Assembly: GCF_000208745.1 (NCBI RefSeq)
Contig: NC_030855.1
Span: 12,077,088 to 12,141,087 of the forward strand
Length of the DNA stretch: 64,000 nucleotides
Direction: 5' to 3'
Origin: Theobroma cacao
Lineage: Eukaryota > Streptophyta > Magnoliopsida > Malvales > Malvaceae
The translations under genes were made by a program, and so were the position numbers. The notes beneath the pieces were generated by a model that saw only the letters and a program-made list of their open reading frames with translations, was not told where the DNA came from and made no database searches. Positions 50,300 through 62,343 of the stretch are shown here, piece after piece (within the stretch, counting starts at the first letter, position 1; each line of letters opens with the position of its first letter).

Positions 50300-52856
50300 T
50301 GTCACGACCTGGTACTCCATTCGAGCTTGTGACAACAGCTGTGACGTCCCGATGGACATTCATTGTCCGAAATTCCAACCGGAACCTCGCAAGGCTTTAA
50401 TATCAATTTTCGCACCTCCCTTGTGAGCAACAGTTGTTAAGTATCATGTTTTGAGAGATTATAAACTATTTCCAAATCAAAACAATAGAAAAAATAATTT
50501 TTTTCTCATAGAGGCATTTTGGTCATTTTTCCTCAAAATCTTGAAACCAGCTAAAAATATAGTATGCGAGTGAAAAACACAAATTTAATAATCAAAAATA
50601 AGTTTAGATGCCTAAAACATTCATTTAAAGTGAAACTATACCTATTTGAATATAATAAAAATATTTAATAAATTATTCTATTTTCTTATAAAACAATATT
50701 ATAGAGTTACTAGTAAATAATTTTTGTAGCGTAAAAGCTAAATAAATTCATACATACTTTAATACAGATAACCAAAGCATAAGATTTAATTTACAATAAC
50801 AAGTAGGCCCCCAAATAACCAAAAGTAATAAAGGCTATGAACTTACAGTTTGGAATATGCAAATCCAATGGTAGCTCTCGATGAAATGAGCTATCTACCG
50901 ACTATCCTGAGCCCGAAAGGGGTGAAAATGAGGGTGGTGAGATTATATAATCCCAATGAGTAAACAAATATCATTTAAAATATATAAAGCTGAGTAAATG
51001 GAGATAACTTAAAATAGTTCATCGTACTATGATTGATAACGTTTCAAACTCATTTCAACAAAATAGTATCAATTCATTTAAATCCAATAATCAACATGGC
51101 TTATGAATTTCTTAAAACTTGGCTCGTGCCAAAATTATTCTCATACTCAGAGGGCTACCTGGCCTAGGGCTATCCCAACCGAGTTCGGCAAGGCTGTTAA
51201 AAAGTCATGTACGCATAAATCATGCTTTTATTTTGAAAACATAGTCATTCCTTGGCGTTGGCTGAGTTCACCCTCACGTGGTGGTTTGGTATGAAGTGAA
51301 CTCTAAAAATTGTACCTCTGGAGTTACCCTACACACCTCTCCAACCGAGGTAAGAACATAACGAGATTTCATGCCCCTCTAATAGGCTGGTCCATAGAAC
51401 CCACCACTGTAGTGACCAATCTATAACCCACCAATTCAATAAAATTCAACAATATGACATGGCAATTTTATCATTACCCAGTCTATCAAGGCAAAACAAC
51501 AGTTTATACGTTTTCAACACAAATACCAATCTAGCCATTCATACCTTCATACCCACATTATCATAAGCCATTTAATTTAAAACATAATTTACAATACAAC
51601 AAGTAGTCTCTAATTACTCCATTTTCAAATCATCATTAAATTTCAAGACAATTTTATAAAATCATTTCGTTTAATCACATTTTGCTTATAAAACATAAAG
51701 ATTTACCATTTAAACTCATTTTTCATAAAATCTCAAAATCGGATATAACAACTTTATATAATTAAGATGATAATAAGGTTACTCACTGTATCAAGAGTTT
51801 GAAATACTCCTATTCTCAATCCTCTGACACAACGTATTTACCCTTGTTAGAGGGCTCGCCTCCTATTTACAATACACAGCACATAATTCAATAAACCGTT
51901 TCATACCATTATAAGTCTATTTCAGGCTCTTTACTAATGCATGAAATGGAATGCAAATTGTTTGGATTATCGTCTAAACACGATATTCTACACAATTTCA
52001 ATTGTGTACCTAAATAAAATGGTATTGACCTAATTCAATTTATCACTCGATTAATTGGCCAATATGTCCAATTCAACACCAATTAACTCCATTTTTCTTC
52101 TAATTCTCCAAACCATCAAACACAAGTCAAATAGCATAAAATTTACAAAATCATTTTCACATTTTCTCTCGAGAATTTCGGCCATGGTGGGTGCATCAAC
52201 ACTATGATTTTTCCTACTTGATTTTCTCACCATAATTCATCATTTCCTAACCAATTCACTTGAAATAAAATCAAATCCACCATCAAAACTCTACAAGGAA
52301 GATTCGGCCAATGATGAACTCATGAGGAATATGTGAATTTCAAGCTTAATTCTTACACTTAACACCATAAACAACTAAAAACATCCATATATCTTAAAAA
52401 TCTATCTAAATCATCATCAAATTCTCTCTCCTAGGTTTCATCAACAAGATACACATCATGAAATCATGTGATTTAACCATGCAAAATGCAAAAGAATTCA
52501 TGCGAAAGGTAGATCACAAGTCAAAATCAAGAAAGTTTACCTATGATTGCTTGATTACTTGAAATCCACCAATTTTCTCTTGAATTTTCACTCTAAGGTT
52601 TTTGTTCTTCTTTTCTTCCTTTGTTTTTGCTATGGCCGGCCATAAGAATGAGAAATGGGCTGATTTTGTGCTAATTTATAAGGAAAATAGTAAAAAAAGA
52701 AAAGCTTGACACTTGTCACCTTACCATTGGTCCATTCTTAATTGTACCATTTGGTACCTTGCCGTCCTTTAACGACTTTCGAGGTACCCAAGAAAGCAAA
52801 CTTGCATTCTTATGTAAGAATGACATAATAAACATATTGTAGAGTTGGGCTTGATA
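50300..52856 (-). mobile_element. 3' LTR of the A element, with internal deletion
   Basis: tgtcacgacctgg ... gttgggcttgata; the terminal CA has mutated to TA. Compared with 57797-61262 it lacks about 425 bp (equivalent to about 60718-61143) at the junction near 52737, where ctta occurs on both sides. The deletion removes most of U3. G-box at 51275; second leader donor near 51780. Confidence 0.85.
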
Positions 52857-55800
52857 GCACTACCCCCTTAAAATAAAATTTTGACCTCAAAATTTCATTT
52901 ACTAAACTCAGAGAAAAGGTGAAGGTATTGTTTTCTCATCTAATGCTCGACTTCTTATGTCCTTCCCTTTATAGGGAATTTCGATTTATTCACCTTATTT
53001 ACCTCCAATTCAATTCGAGTAGTTCACTTATGTCTATTATTATCCCTTAAAATCAGATCAACAGTAACCTTCACAATTATGATCTCTTATATCGAGACAC
53101 CAAGCATGCTTCTATTACTATCATTAAACTTGAACCATAACTCCCTTTCAATCATACTAATTTCGATCACATTTTATACTTATTTAGGTATACCAATCAC
53201 TATCTTATTACTTCATTCCATGTCAAACTTCTCGACTTTCATTCATTCATCCTATCCTCATACATTATTGTGTAGTTTACGGCATCATTAACACGCCATA
53301 CTCATTCCTGTACATATCCTCAGCGTTAGGGAAGATTAATGGCTTCAATTATTTCTACATACTTCATGTTTACCTTGCACTTAGGAAATTTCAATCTTCT
53401 TAATCCTATTAATCCATGTCATATGGCTTAATTGCACTATAGATTACATTCCCTTAACTATTTCCCAAAATTCCTTAGGTCGCCATAAATCGACTTTTGA
53501 TAAGATTCTTGATCGTTACATTATCTATACAACTCATCAAATATATTGAGTTCAAATCTCGAACCACTAAAACCATTCTTCATTTTAGTTGGGTACATCA
53601 CTAACTCCACACATACGTATACACGCACATTCAAATGTCCATATTCCTCATTATGTATACGAGTCTCTGTTTTCAAATGCCTTCAGACTAATTTCTTTTG
53701 TTCATTCCCATCCATAACCAAGATTCAATAGAATAATCTTCATAATTCATACAAATGCTTATCATGCCTGTGCATAGTTTCACATCATTTACATACTTAT
53801 GCTCTCTTCTTATCATTTCCAATTATATGCTTAAGTTTCCTTATACTATATATCATTGCATCACAATGTCATCTCTATTGAATTATAATCTATTATGCGT
53901 GTATGCTTTATAATCCCATTGATGCCTTTACGATTTAACTTAACTTGACCGTTGCATCTTATGCAATACCATAATTCTTAAGAGTCATCCTTTTTCCTCG
54001 ATTATCCTTCATGCCTTTACATTACCTTGTATCTTTCTTGCATTCCGATATTGATTTGTCACTTAAAACTCAGACTCATTTGAATCATGTATGCCTCAAG
54101 CATTTTCGAATTCCAATTTCCATAATATATTAGGAAAATTCCATTACCAGACTTCATTATCAAGGTCAACTTCTATCATCCTTCGTTCCACTCTTTCATA
54201 TGAACATAACATCATTCTCCCTTAGCCAATTTACAAATTGTACTTGAAATTACAAGACTTGAAACTAGATTCTCCTTAAGTACTTTCAATATTAATACCA
54301 ATATCACTTTCAGCTTACACCTTCCTTTTTTATAACCACATAACTTAGTGCTTGCTTTCACGAGATCCATGGTAGAACTTCTCTTGAGTATTTCATTGGG
54401 GATATCTATCTTAAACTTATGTCTCATAGCAGGTGATTACTTAACTCGTGACTTAGCCGTTTGGCTCCTTAGCAAGTTTCAAAATCACACATCTTATACT
54501 CATCTTGTATAATTTATAATTCTTTCTCAAAGGCATTTAATCATTCTTGAAACACTTAATCACTTATGTGCTCTTTCATACTCCAAGTATATCATTTCCA
54601 TAAAGGCATGCCCAACTACTCATGCTTCAATTTATCTCCAAGGATTTCTAGCATGTCACGTAGTTTACTTGTGTTGTCACTAATCCTTTCCTTTCAACAA
54701 AGTCAAGACAAGATTTGTAAATTCTTGTAACAATATTCTATATAAACTCATTTGCTATATCATCCTTGAAATCTTCATTCACACTTTCATCACTTGGTAT
54801 TGACATCTCTTATCAATATCTCATACATTCATCTAACCTTTCCCTCACTTCCTCTTTAGTCTTTAACAAGGCTTACTTTATTTCTTAAGATTTGACTTCA
54901 GTTAACATATTATTCATCTTAACACTGCACATGTTAATTTATTTTTATGTAGCCATCTCAGAAACTCTCTAACTTTTCTTTCTCTTACATGCCAATATAT
55001 AAGGCAATAAAGAAACTTTGCAATTTCACTCACCATCTTTATCTTAATACCTCCCCAATGCACTTAAGACTCCAAACAACAAAGCTTAGCACCAAAACCA
55101 ATGACCATTCTTCAACTTGTGAGTTTCATCTTCATGCCACTCCCAATTTGCTCGTGCTTTCTAACCATAAAGGGTTCTCAACCAATCACATTTATAAAGT
55201 GGATAATTCACTTAATTATTACATCTCGTCCTTGTAGTTATAAGATCAAGATATCTCGAATTTAGAATGCAGAAGTTCCCTCCTAGAGCATATCCAAAAA
55301 TCCACATATTTTAAGTCCCACCTTAGGACATATTTCCCATATGGTGTAATGAATTCACAATATATACATCATCATACACATAATTACTTATTATTTGTGG
55401 TATCCAACTATTTTCATTATCTATTTCTGATCATCTTCCTTGTCTTATAACTCCAATAGTTTATTAACTTCTAGTATAAAGATCACAAAAATAGTTCATC
55501 TTTCACTACATTTATACTCACAATCCTTATTAATAAAAAATTTATCTTTTTATGTTCCTTCATTTGTCTCTAATGGACCATAATTGTATTAGATTATCTT
55601 CCTATAATATTATGGCATCATTTTATACTTCCTCCACCCTCAAGCTTACAACCTTTGAATTTATTACATTAATCGTTCAAAATGTCATTTAGAGCTTCAT
55701 TGATTTCTTCCATATCCTTTCGAACTGTAATTACAGTTAAGATTCCAAATTTCACATCTCCATGATTAATTGTTAGTCTTACCACACTGTCTCCCAATAT

Positions 55801-56997
55801 CTTGTGCAATTTCAACACACTGAACCCGCTTATTATAATATAATCCCTTAGTTTTGTGTGTTTGCTCGGAATCATCTTCTCTGATACAATTTGTCCCATA
55901 AACCAGAATTTTATTTATTTAGTTTTGCATTCGGAATCATATCAAAACTCACATACTACGATAAGTAATAATCTCCAACAAACATCATCAATTCAAATGG
56001 CATTTATACCTCGTCAAAATTTAGGGTTATCACTCCAAAAGTTCATCATGTTAATCGGTATCCATTTCTTAATACTGCAAAATATAATCATTGCTAGATA
56101 TGGTAATTGCTTGAATCATTAAAGACTTTCCACATCAGTCTTTAGTAAATATTTAAGATGATCAACCATGCCACTAAGATAAATATCTTTCCTCAATAGT
56201 CATAGTGCTAGTCCATTTCTGTCCTACCAAAAGATTCCCATATACATCCAGTCACTTAAACAACTACTTTATAATACATTCTAGTCATTCACTTTAAAAG
56301 CCAAACTATTAACTTCTTTGTACAGATAACTATTATCTCCTTTACTGTACATCTACCTAGAGTTAAAGTAGCACAAAATCCTACGAAAATATTACATGTC
56401 ATTAAGATCATCATCTTAATTTGATCTTATCGAAAGATTCTACTCCAAGTCCTTTTTAAGGTCTTCTTCCGAGTTCTCCTCCTCTTGAGATTTTTTCCTT
56501 TGTTCCTCAATCTAGGCTTGTTGTATTCTCCTACATTCCTCCTCACTTACCGATGCAGAATTTCTNGGCATTTATACCTCGTCAAAATTTAGGGTTATCA
56601 CTCCAAAAGTTCATCATGTTAATCGGTATCCATTTCTTAGTACTGCAAAATACATTCATTGTTAATTTGGGTAATTGCTTGAATCATTAATGACTTTCCA
56701 CATCAGTCTTCAATAATTATCTAAGATGATCAACCATGCCACTAAGATAAATATCTTTCCTTAATAGTCATAGTGCTAGTCCACTTCTGTCTTACCAAAA
56801 GATTCCCATATACATCTAGTCATTTAAACAGCTACTTTATAATACATTCTAGTCATACACTTTAAAAGCCAAACTATTAACTTCTTTGTACAGATAACTA
56901 TTATCTCCTTTACTCTACATCTACCTAGAGTTAAAGTAGTACAAAATCCTACAAAAATATTACATGTCATTAAGATCATCATCTTAATCTAATCTTA
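52857..56997 (-). mobile_element. Non-coding internal region of the A element
   Basis: Starts with the polypurine tract (reverse of ttttaagggggtagtgc) and is closely similar to 21394-24559 as far as 55998. From 55999 it contains sequence absent from that copy, present twice around the N at 56566. Translations in all frames are short and carry no retroelement domain. Plus-strand ORFs such as 53079-53291 recur in the sister copy only because the DNA is similar. Confidence 0.7.
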
Positions 56998-57130
56998 TCA
57001 AAAGATTCTACTCCAAGTTCTTCTTAAGATCCTTTTCCGGGTTCTCCTCCTCCAAGATTTTCTCCTTTGTTTCTCAATCCAGGCTTGTTGTATTCTCCTA
57101 CATTCCTCATCACTCACCGGTGTAGCATTT
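55999..57130. repeat. Apparent tandem duplication split by N at 56566
   Basis: 55999-56565 and 56567 to about 57130 are near-identical in order, both beginning ggcatttatacctcgtcaaa, and the boundary is exactly the single N at 56566. This is the pattern expected when two overlapping contig ends were placed side by side rather than merged. It is probably not a biological repeat. Confidence 0.75.
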
Positions 57131-57546
57131 CTTCCATAACCAGGAGGAAAATGTCGTACAACGTTCACCTTCCTATGGGGATTATTTGAAACAATTACTT
57201 TCTCCTTATTCTTTTTCTGTTGTTCCTTTACATTCATCCCACAGCCTGGAGGATAGTGTCGAACAACTAACATGCTCTTCCTAGGACAAATACCTCCCTT
57301 TGCAATTACCTTCCTCACCCATTCTCTATGGTACTCTTCAGGTTGTTTCAAAAGGAAATCTTTTACAGTTTTCGGAGTATCGGAGCTGCTCTCACTTTCA
57401 AAATTCTCGCTACTCTCGAAGCTTTCCTTATTACAAAACCATTCTGGATTACCTAGATCAAGGCGCCATTGGCTCTTGGTAGTGGAATCTAATGATCCCT
57501 CACTAGCACTATGAGGGGTATCGGGACTACCGCCTCTTCTAGACAT
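56998..57546 (-). CDS. Short gag-position ORF of non-autonomous element, unknown function
   Basis: An intact ORF of 182 codons from the ATG at 57546 (MSRRGGSPDTPHSASEGSLD). An in-frame upstream ATG at 57573 would add nine residues, but I prefer 57546 because the B element has the matching start MSRKDGSPDT. The N-terminus is Ser/Thr-rich and is followed by a Ser/Glu-rich stretch (ESSENFESESSSD). A segment around FLLKQPEEYHREWVRKVI comes next, then two similar motifs, VVRHYPPGCG and VVRHFPPGYG, about 35 residues apart. After these come ECRRIQQAWIEKQRR and a very basic, Arg-rich C-terminus that could bind nucleic acid. It lies just downstream of the primer-binding site, the gag position. I do not recognise a capsid or zinc-knuckle domain, so the function is unknown. 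Confidence 0.6.
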   Translation of the reverse strand: MSRRGGSPDTPHSASEGSLDSTTKSQWRLDLGNPEWFCNKESFESSENFESESSSDTPKTVKDFLLKQPEEYHREWVRKVIAKGGICPRKSMLVVRHYPPGCGMNVKEQQKKNKEKVIVSNNPHRKVNVVRHFPPGYGRNATPVSDEECRRIQQAWIEKQRRKSWRRRTRKRILRRTWSRIF

Positions 57547-57659
57547 GGTGTGTGTGTCACCAGCGCACCTCAAAACCTATATGCAATCAAGTAGTAATTT
57601 CTTAATTATTTATGCATCACCAAAGCAGGTAGGTTTCTATATGTAGATGCATGCATTCT

Positions 57660-57705
57660 ATTCACCCTAACTTGACTTAACTTAACTTAAATTAACTTAA
57701 GTTAT
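57660..57705. repeat. Short acttaa-type tandem repeat in element leader
   Basis: Repeated cttaacttaa units (acttgacttaacttaactta ...), with a partial palindrome ttaacttaagttatc, between the short ORF and the primer-binding site of the A element. A second small duplication, accaaaagctct, occurs at about 57751-57762 and 57771-57782, abutting the primer-binding site. Confidence 0.6.
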
Positions 57706-57777
57706 CTTGGGGCCACACTAACATTGTAAATTTTAAAATAGCTTTAAAACCAAAAGCTCTAATCTTTGAAACCAAAA

Positions 57778-57789
57778 GCTCTGATACCA
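57778..57789 (-). promoter_or_regulatory. Primer-binding site of A element (tRNA-iMet)
   Basis: The plus strand gctctgatacca is the reverse complement of tggtatcagagc, the canonical plant initiator-tRNA-Met primer-binding site. It lies 7 nt inside the 5' LTR end at 57797. Confidence 0.9.
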
Positions 57790-57796
57790 CTATAAT

Positions 57797-60700
57797 TGTC
57801 ATGACCCGGTACTCCCTTCGAGCCCATGACAACCGCCGCGACATCCCGATGGACATTCATTGCCTAGAATGCCAACCGGAACCTCGCAAGGATTTAATAT
57901 CAGTTTTTGCACCTTCCCTGTGAGCAACAGTTGTTAAGTATCATGTTTTGAGAGATTATAAACTATTTTCAAATCAAAACAATAGCAAAACAATTTTTTT
58001 CTCACAGGGGCATTTTGGTCATTTTACCTTAAACTCTCGAAACCAGCTAAAAATATAGTATGCGAGTGAAAAACACATATTTCATAATCAAAAATAAGTT
58101 TAGATGTCTAAAACATTCATTTAAAGTGAAACTATACCTATTTGAATATAATAAAAATATTCAATAAAATACTCTATTTTCTTATAAAACAATATTTATA
58201 GAGTTACCGGTAAATAATTTTTGTTGCATAAAAGTTAAATAAATTCATACATATTGTAATACAGATAACCAAAGTATAAGATTTAATTTACAATAACAAG
58301 TGGGCCCTCGAATAACCAAAAGTAATAAAGGCTGTGAACCTATAGTTTGGAGGACGCAAATCCAATGGTAGCTCTCTATGAAATGAGCTATCTACCGACT
58401 ATCCTAAGCTTGAAAGGGGNNNNNNNNNNNNNNNNNNNNNNNNNNNNNNNNNNNNNNNNNNNNNNNNNNNNNNNNNNNNNNNNNNNNNNNNNNNNNNNNN
58501 NNNNNNNNNNNNTCTCAAAACCAGCTAAAAATATAGTATGCGAGTGAAAAACACATATTTCATAATCAAAATAAGTTTTAGATGTCTAAAACATTCATTT
58601 AAAGTGAAACTATACCTATTTGAATATAATAAAAAAATAAAAAATATTCAATAAAATATTTTTTTTTCTTATAAAACAATATTTATAGAGTTACCGGTAA
58701 ATAATTTTTGTTGCATAAAAGTTAAATAAATTCATACATATTGTAATACAGATAACCAAAGTATAAGATTTAATTTACAATAACAAGTGGGCCCTCGAAT
58801 AACCAAAAGTAATAAAGGCTGTGAACCTATAGTTTGGAGGACGCAAATCCAATGGTAGCTCTCTATGAAATGAGCTATCTACCGACTATCCTAAGCTTGA
58901 AAGGGGTGGAAAGGAGGGTGGTGAGATTATATAATCCTAGTGAGTAAACAAATACCCTCTAAAATATCTAACGTTGAGTAAATGGAGACAACTTAAAATA
59001 GTTCATCGTACTATGATTCATAACGTTTCAAACTCATTTCAACTAAATAGAATCAATTCATTTAAATAGAGTAATCAACATAGCTTATGAATTTCTTAAA
59101 CTTGGCTCGTGCCAAAATTATTCTCATACTCAATTGTCAGATATACCTTGGCCTAGGGCTATCCCAACTGAGTCCGCCAAGGCTGTTAAAAAGTCATGTA
59201 CGCATAAATCATGTTTTTATTTTGAAAACATAACCGTTCCTTGGCGTTTGCTGAGTTCACCCTCACGTGGTGGTTTGGCGTGAAGTGAACTCTAAAAATT
59301 ATACCTCGAGAGTTACCCTACATGCCTCTCCAACCGAGGTAAGAATATAATGGGATTTCGTGCCCCTCTGATAGGCTGGTCCACGAACCCGCCACTGTAG
59401 TGACCAATCTATAACCCACCAATTCAATAAAATTCAACAGCATGACATGGCAATTTTATCATTATCCAACCTATCAAGGCAAACAACAGTTTATACATTT
59501 TCAACAAAAATACCCATCCAGCCATTCATACCCACATTATCATAAGCCATTCAATTCAAAACATAATTTACAATACAGCAAGTAGTCTCTAATTACTCCA
59601 TTTTCAAATCATCATTAAATTTCAAGACAATTTTATAAAATCATTTCGTTTAATCACATTTTGCTTATAAAACATAAAGATTTACCATTTAAACTCATTT
59701 TTCATATAATCTCAAAATCGAATAAAAACTACTTTAGATAATTAAGATGATAATAAGGTTACTCACTATATCGGGAGTTTGAAATACTGTTATTCTCAGT
59801 CCTCTGACACAACGTCTTTACCCTTGTTAGAGGGCTCACCACCTATATACAATACACGACACATAATTCAATATACTGTGTCATACCATTATAAGTCTAT
59901 TTCAGGCTCTTGACTAATGCATGAAATGGAATGCAAATTGTTTGGATTATCGTCTAAACACGGTATTCTACACAATTTCAATTGTGTACCTAAATAAAAC
60001 GGTATTGGCCTAATTCGATCTATCACCTGATTAATTAGCCAATATGTCCAAGTCAACACCAATTAACTCCATTTTTCTTCCAATTCTCCAAACCATCAAA
60101 CACAAGTCAAATAGCATAAAATTTAGCAAAATCATCTTCACATTTTCTCTTGAGAATTTCGGCCATGGTGGGCGCATCAACACTATGATTTTTCCTACTT
60201 GATTTTCTCACCATAATTCATCATTTCCTAACCAATTCACTTGAAATAAAATCAAATCCACCATCAACACTCTACAAGGAAGATTCGGCCAATGATGAGC
60301 TCATGAGGAATATGTGAATTTCAAGCTTAATTCTTACACTTAACACCATAAACAATTGAAAACATCCATATATCTTAAAAATCTATCTCAATCATCATCA
60401 ATTTCTGTCACCTAGGGTTTCATCAGCAAGATACCCATCATGAAATCATGTGATTCAACCATGGAAAATGCAAAAGAATGCATGGGAAAGGTAGATCACA
60501 AGTCAAAATCAAGAAATTTTCCCTTTGATTGCTTGATTACTTGAAATCCACCAATTTTCTCTTGAATTTTCACTCTAGGGTTTTTGTTCTTCTTTTCTTC
60601 CTTTGTTCTTGCTATGGCCGGTCATAAGAATGAGAAATGGGCTGATTTTGTGCTAATTTATAAGGAAAATAATAAAGAAAGAAAAGCTTGACACTTGTCA

Positions 60701-61262
60701 CCTTACCATTGGTCCATTTTTAAATTCTTAACTATTAAGCTTTCTTTCTCCGCCACATAAAATCCTTCAATTATCCATGATAATATTGGGTAAAATCCAT
60801 GTACCGGACAAGTGTTGGGTGGTGTAAAATTACAATTTTGTCCCTAGGGTGTTAAAATGACTATTTTGCCCTTTATGCTCGAAAAATACCGAAATTAAAT
60901 TTTTCACTTCTCAAACTCAAATTATGTTCTAAATAGTCAATCTTAATCAAAAACTTCTTCCAACATTCCAATTTTAACCTCAGGTGATAAAATAACCATT
61001 TTGCCCATAGATGATGAAAATTCCAATTTGACTCCAAATCTGTCCTCGAACTTCTAATCACCATTTTAAGTCATTTTGGGGTTTTAAAATTCTCAATTTC
61101 ATCTTAAAATCTCTATTTGGACTAGTTCGAGGCTTAATTCAACTTAATTGTACCATTTGGTACATTGTCGTCCTTTAACGATTTTCGAGGTACCCAAGTA
61201 AGCAAACATGCATTCTTATGTAAGAATGGCATAATAAACATATTGTAGAGTCAGGTTTGACA
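57797..61262 (-). mobile_element. 5' LTR of the A element
   Basis: tgtcatgacccggtac ... gtcaggtttgaca. The apparent 3,466 bp falls to about 2.98 kb once the N-run and duplicated flank are removed, matching the other A LTRs. The G-box hairpin has perfect 8 bp arms here (59253-59260 and 59285-59292, CACGTG 59264-59269). Unlike the 3' LTR it keeps the full U3. Confidence 0.88.
58420..58512. other. Assembly gap (93 N) with duplicated flanks
   Basis: About 384 bp before the gap (58036-58419) is repeated immediately after it (58513 to about 58904), with only small differences such as an extra A-rich insertion near 58631. Best explained as two contig ends from the same LTR region, not as a real duplication. 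Confidence 0.85.
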
Positions 61263-62105
61263 TATATTTACTATATAGACATGTTTGGATTTAATATGTG
61301 ATTGCATTGACTGTTGAAAACTTGAGTATTGTCAATGTGTTCAATTTAATGTGCAATGTGGCATGAGTGGAATTTTCCCGATGGTAGTGAAAGCCCTTGG
61401 ATTTTATCTGGCTAGAATTTCGTTGCAGCGAGAATGCCTTTTCGCTACGGTGAGAGTCAATCTATTATGCTTGACTTGGTTGAATTATACTAAAGTTTTC
61501 ACTTCTCAACTTCTTTGTTGTTCATGAGTCTTTCGTCATCAAGTGACTAAACGACCAAGGGTTTGAATGATTTTAAATAGAAATAAACTAAATTGCATTG
61601 TTTTGAAGTTAAGTGCATCATGATTTCTAAACCTTCCTTAACGTTGCTTGTTCCCTTCCCATGTTCACTCATTGAGTTTGTACTCACGTTTTTAAAATTC
61701 ATGTTTTAGGTTTCATGAGTCAAAGGTGATTGGATCCTAGGACGGGGTGCTTCTCCCTATACATTGCTCAGTAGGTTTAACGTAACACTAAGTGTTATCA
61801 ATCGTGCCCAGAGTCACTCCATTGACGGTCAAGGTTTAATTATGTGTACATGAATGTTTGATGTGAAATATTAAGGTTCATTTGTTAATCTCTATATGTA
61901 TATATTGGTTGATGATGCCATTATGAATGCATGCCTGGGTTTTATGAACTGTTGTCAAAGGAACTGTCATTGAGCATTACGAATTGTGGATCCTAAAGGA
62001 ATAGGGATTAATGAATAAGATCAATTAAGTAGGCTTGCTTGGGCTAGGCGGACTGAGCCCATTGGGCCCTTACATCGGTCATGGCCTAGAAATTGAGCTG
62101 TGACA
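61263..62105 (+). mobile_element. Type B element 5' LTR, right part
   Basis: Starts with the second copy of tatat and continues the B LTR broken at 50299. It has a palindrome pair near 61423-61452 (cgttgcagcg, cgctacgg), the intron 2 acceptor gttttag at 61709 and the terminal block ggcttgcttgggct ... attgagctgtgaca. A primer-binding-site-like sequence follows. Confidence 0.8.
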
Positions 62106-62109
62106 GATG

Positions 62110-62122
62110 TGGTACCAAAGCC
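62110..62122 (+). promoter_or_regulatory. Primer-binding site of B element, degenerate
   Basis: tggtaccaaagcc follows the LTR end after 4 nt (gatg). It matches the iMet-type tggtatcagagcc at all but three positions, so it may be decayed or use another tRNA. Confidence 0.6.
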
Positions 62123-62343
62123 CTAGGTTTAGTTGTGTCCTAGGGATTTCTGTGTGGTCAGCGGAGTTGTTGGAGTCTGTGTAGAGTCTTATCCTTAGAT
62201 TTTGGGTGCGCAACGCAAGTCAAGGACTGGAGGCTGCATAGGCCCTGATTTCATTCGAAACCTACTTCTTCTTATGATGTCTAGATGGAAGAGTAATTAA
62301 TACTTGGTTGTGTATAGGTGGAGGTGTGCCGGTTGCACACTCC

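Larger units (their letters stand above)
50300..61262 (-). mobile_element. Non-autonomous type A element with two LTRs
   Basis: A minus-strand element flanked by tatat (50295-50299 and 61263-61267). The 3' LTR is 50300-52856, the internal region 52857-57796 and the 5' LTR 57797-61262. It has a perfect tRNA-iMet primer-binding site at 57778-57789 and a polypurine tract next to 52856. The only protein I can support inside it is the short ORF at 56998-57546. No protease, RT, RNase H or integrase motif is visible, so it should depend on proteins from a related autonomous element. The type represented by the pol at 26836-29160 is a candidate, because the sequence before its polypurine tract is homologous. 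Two assembly artefacts inflate its apparent length. Confidence 0.85.

Noticed and set aside
58347..58547. ORF spanning the N-run
   Set aside because: It contains unknown bases and lies in an LTR duplicated by assembly.
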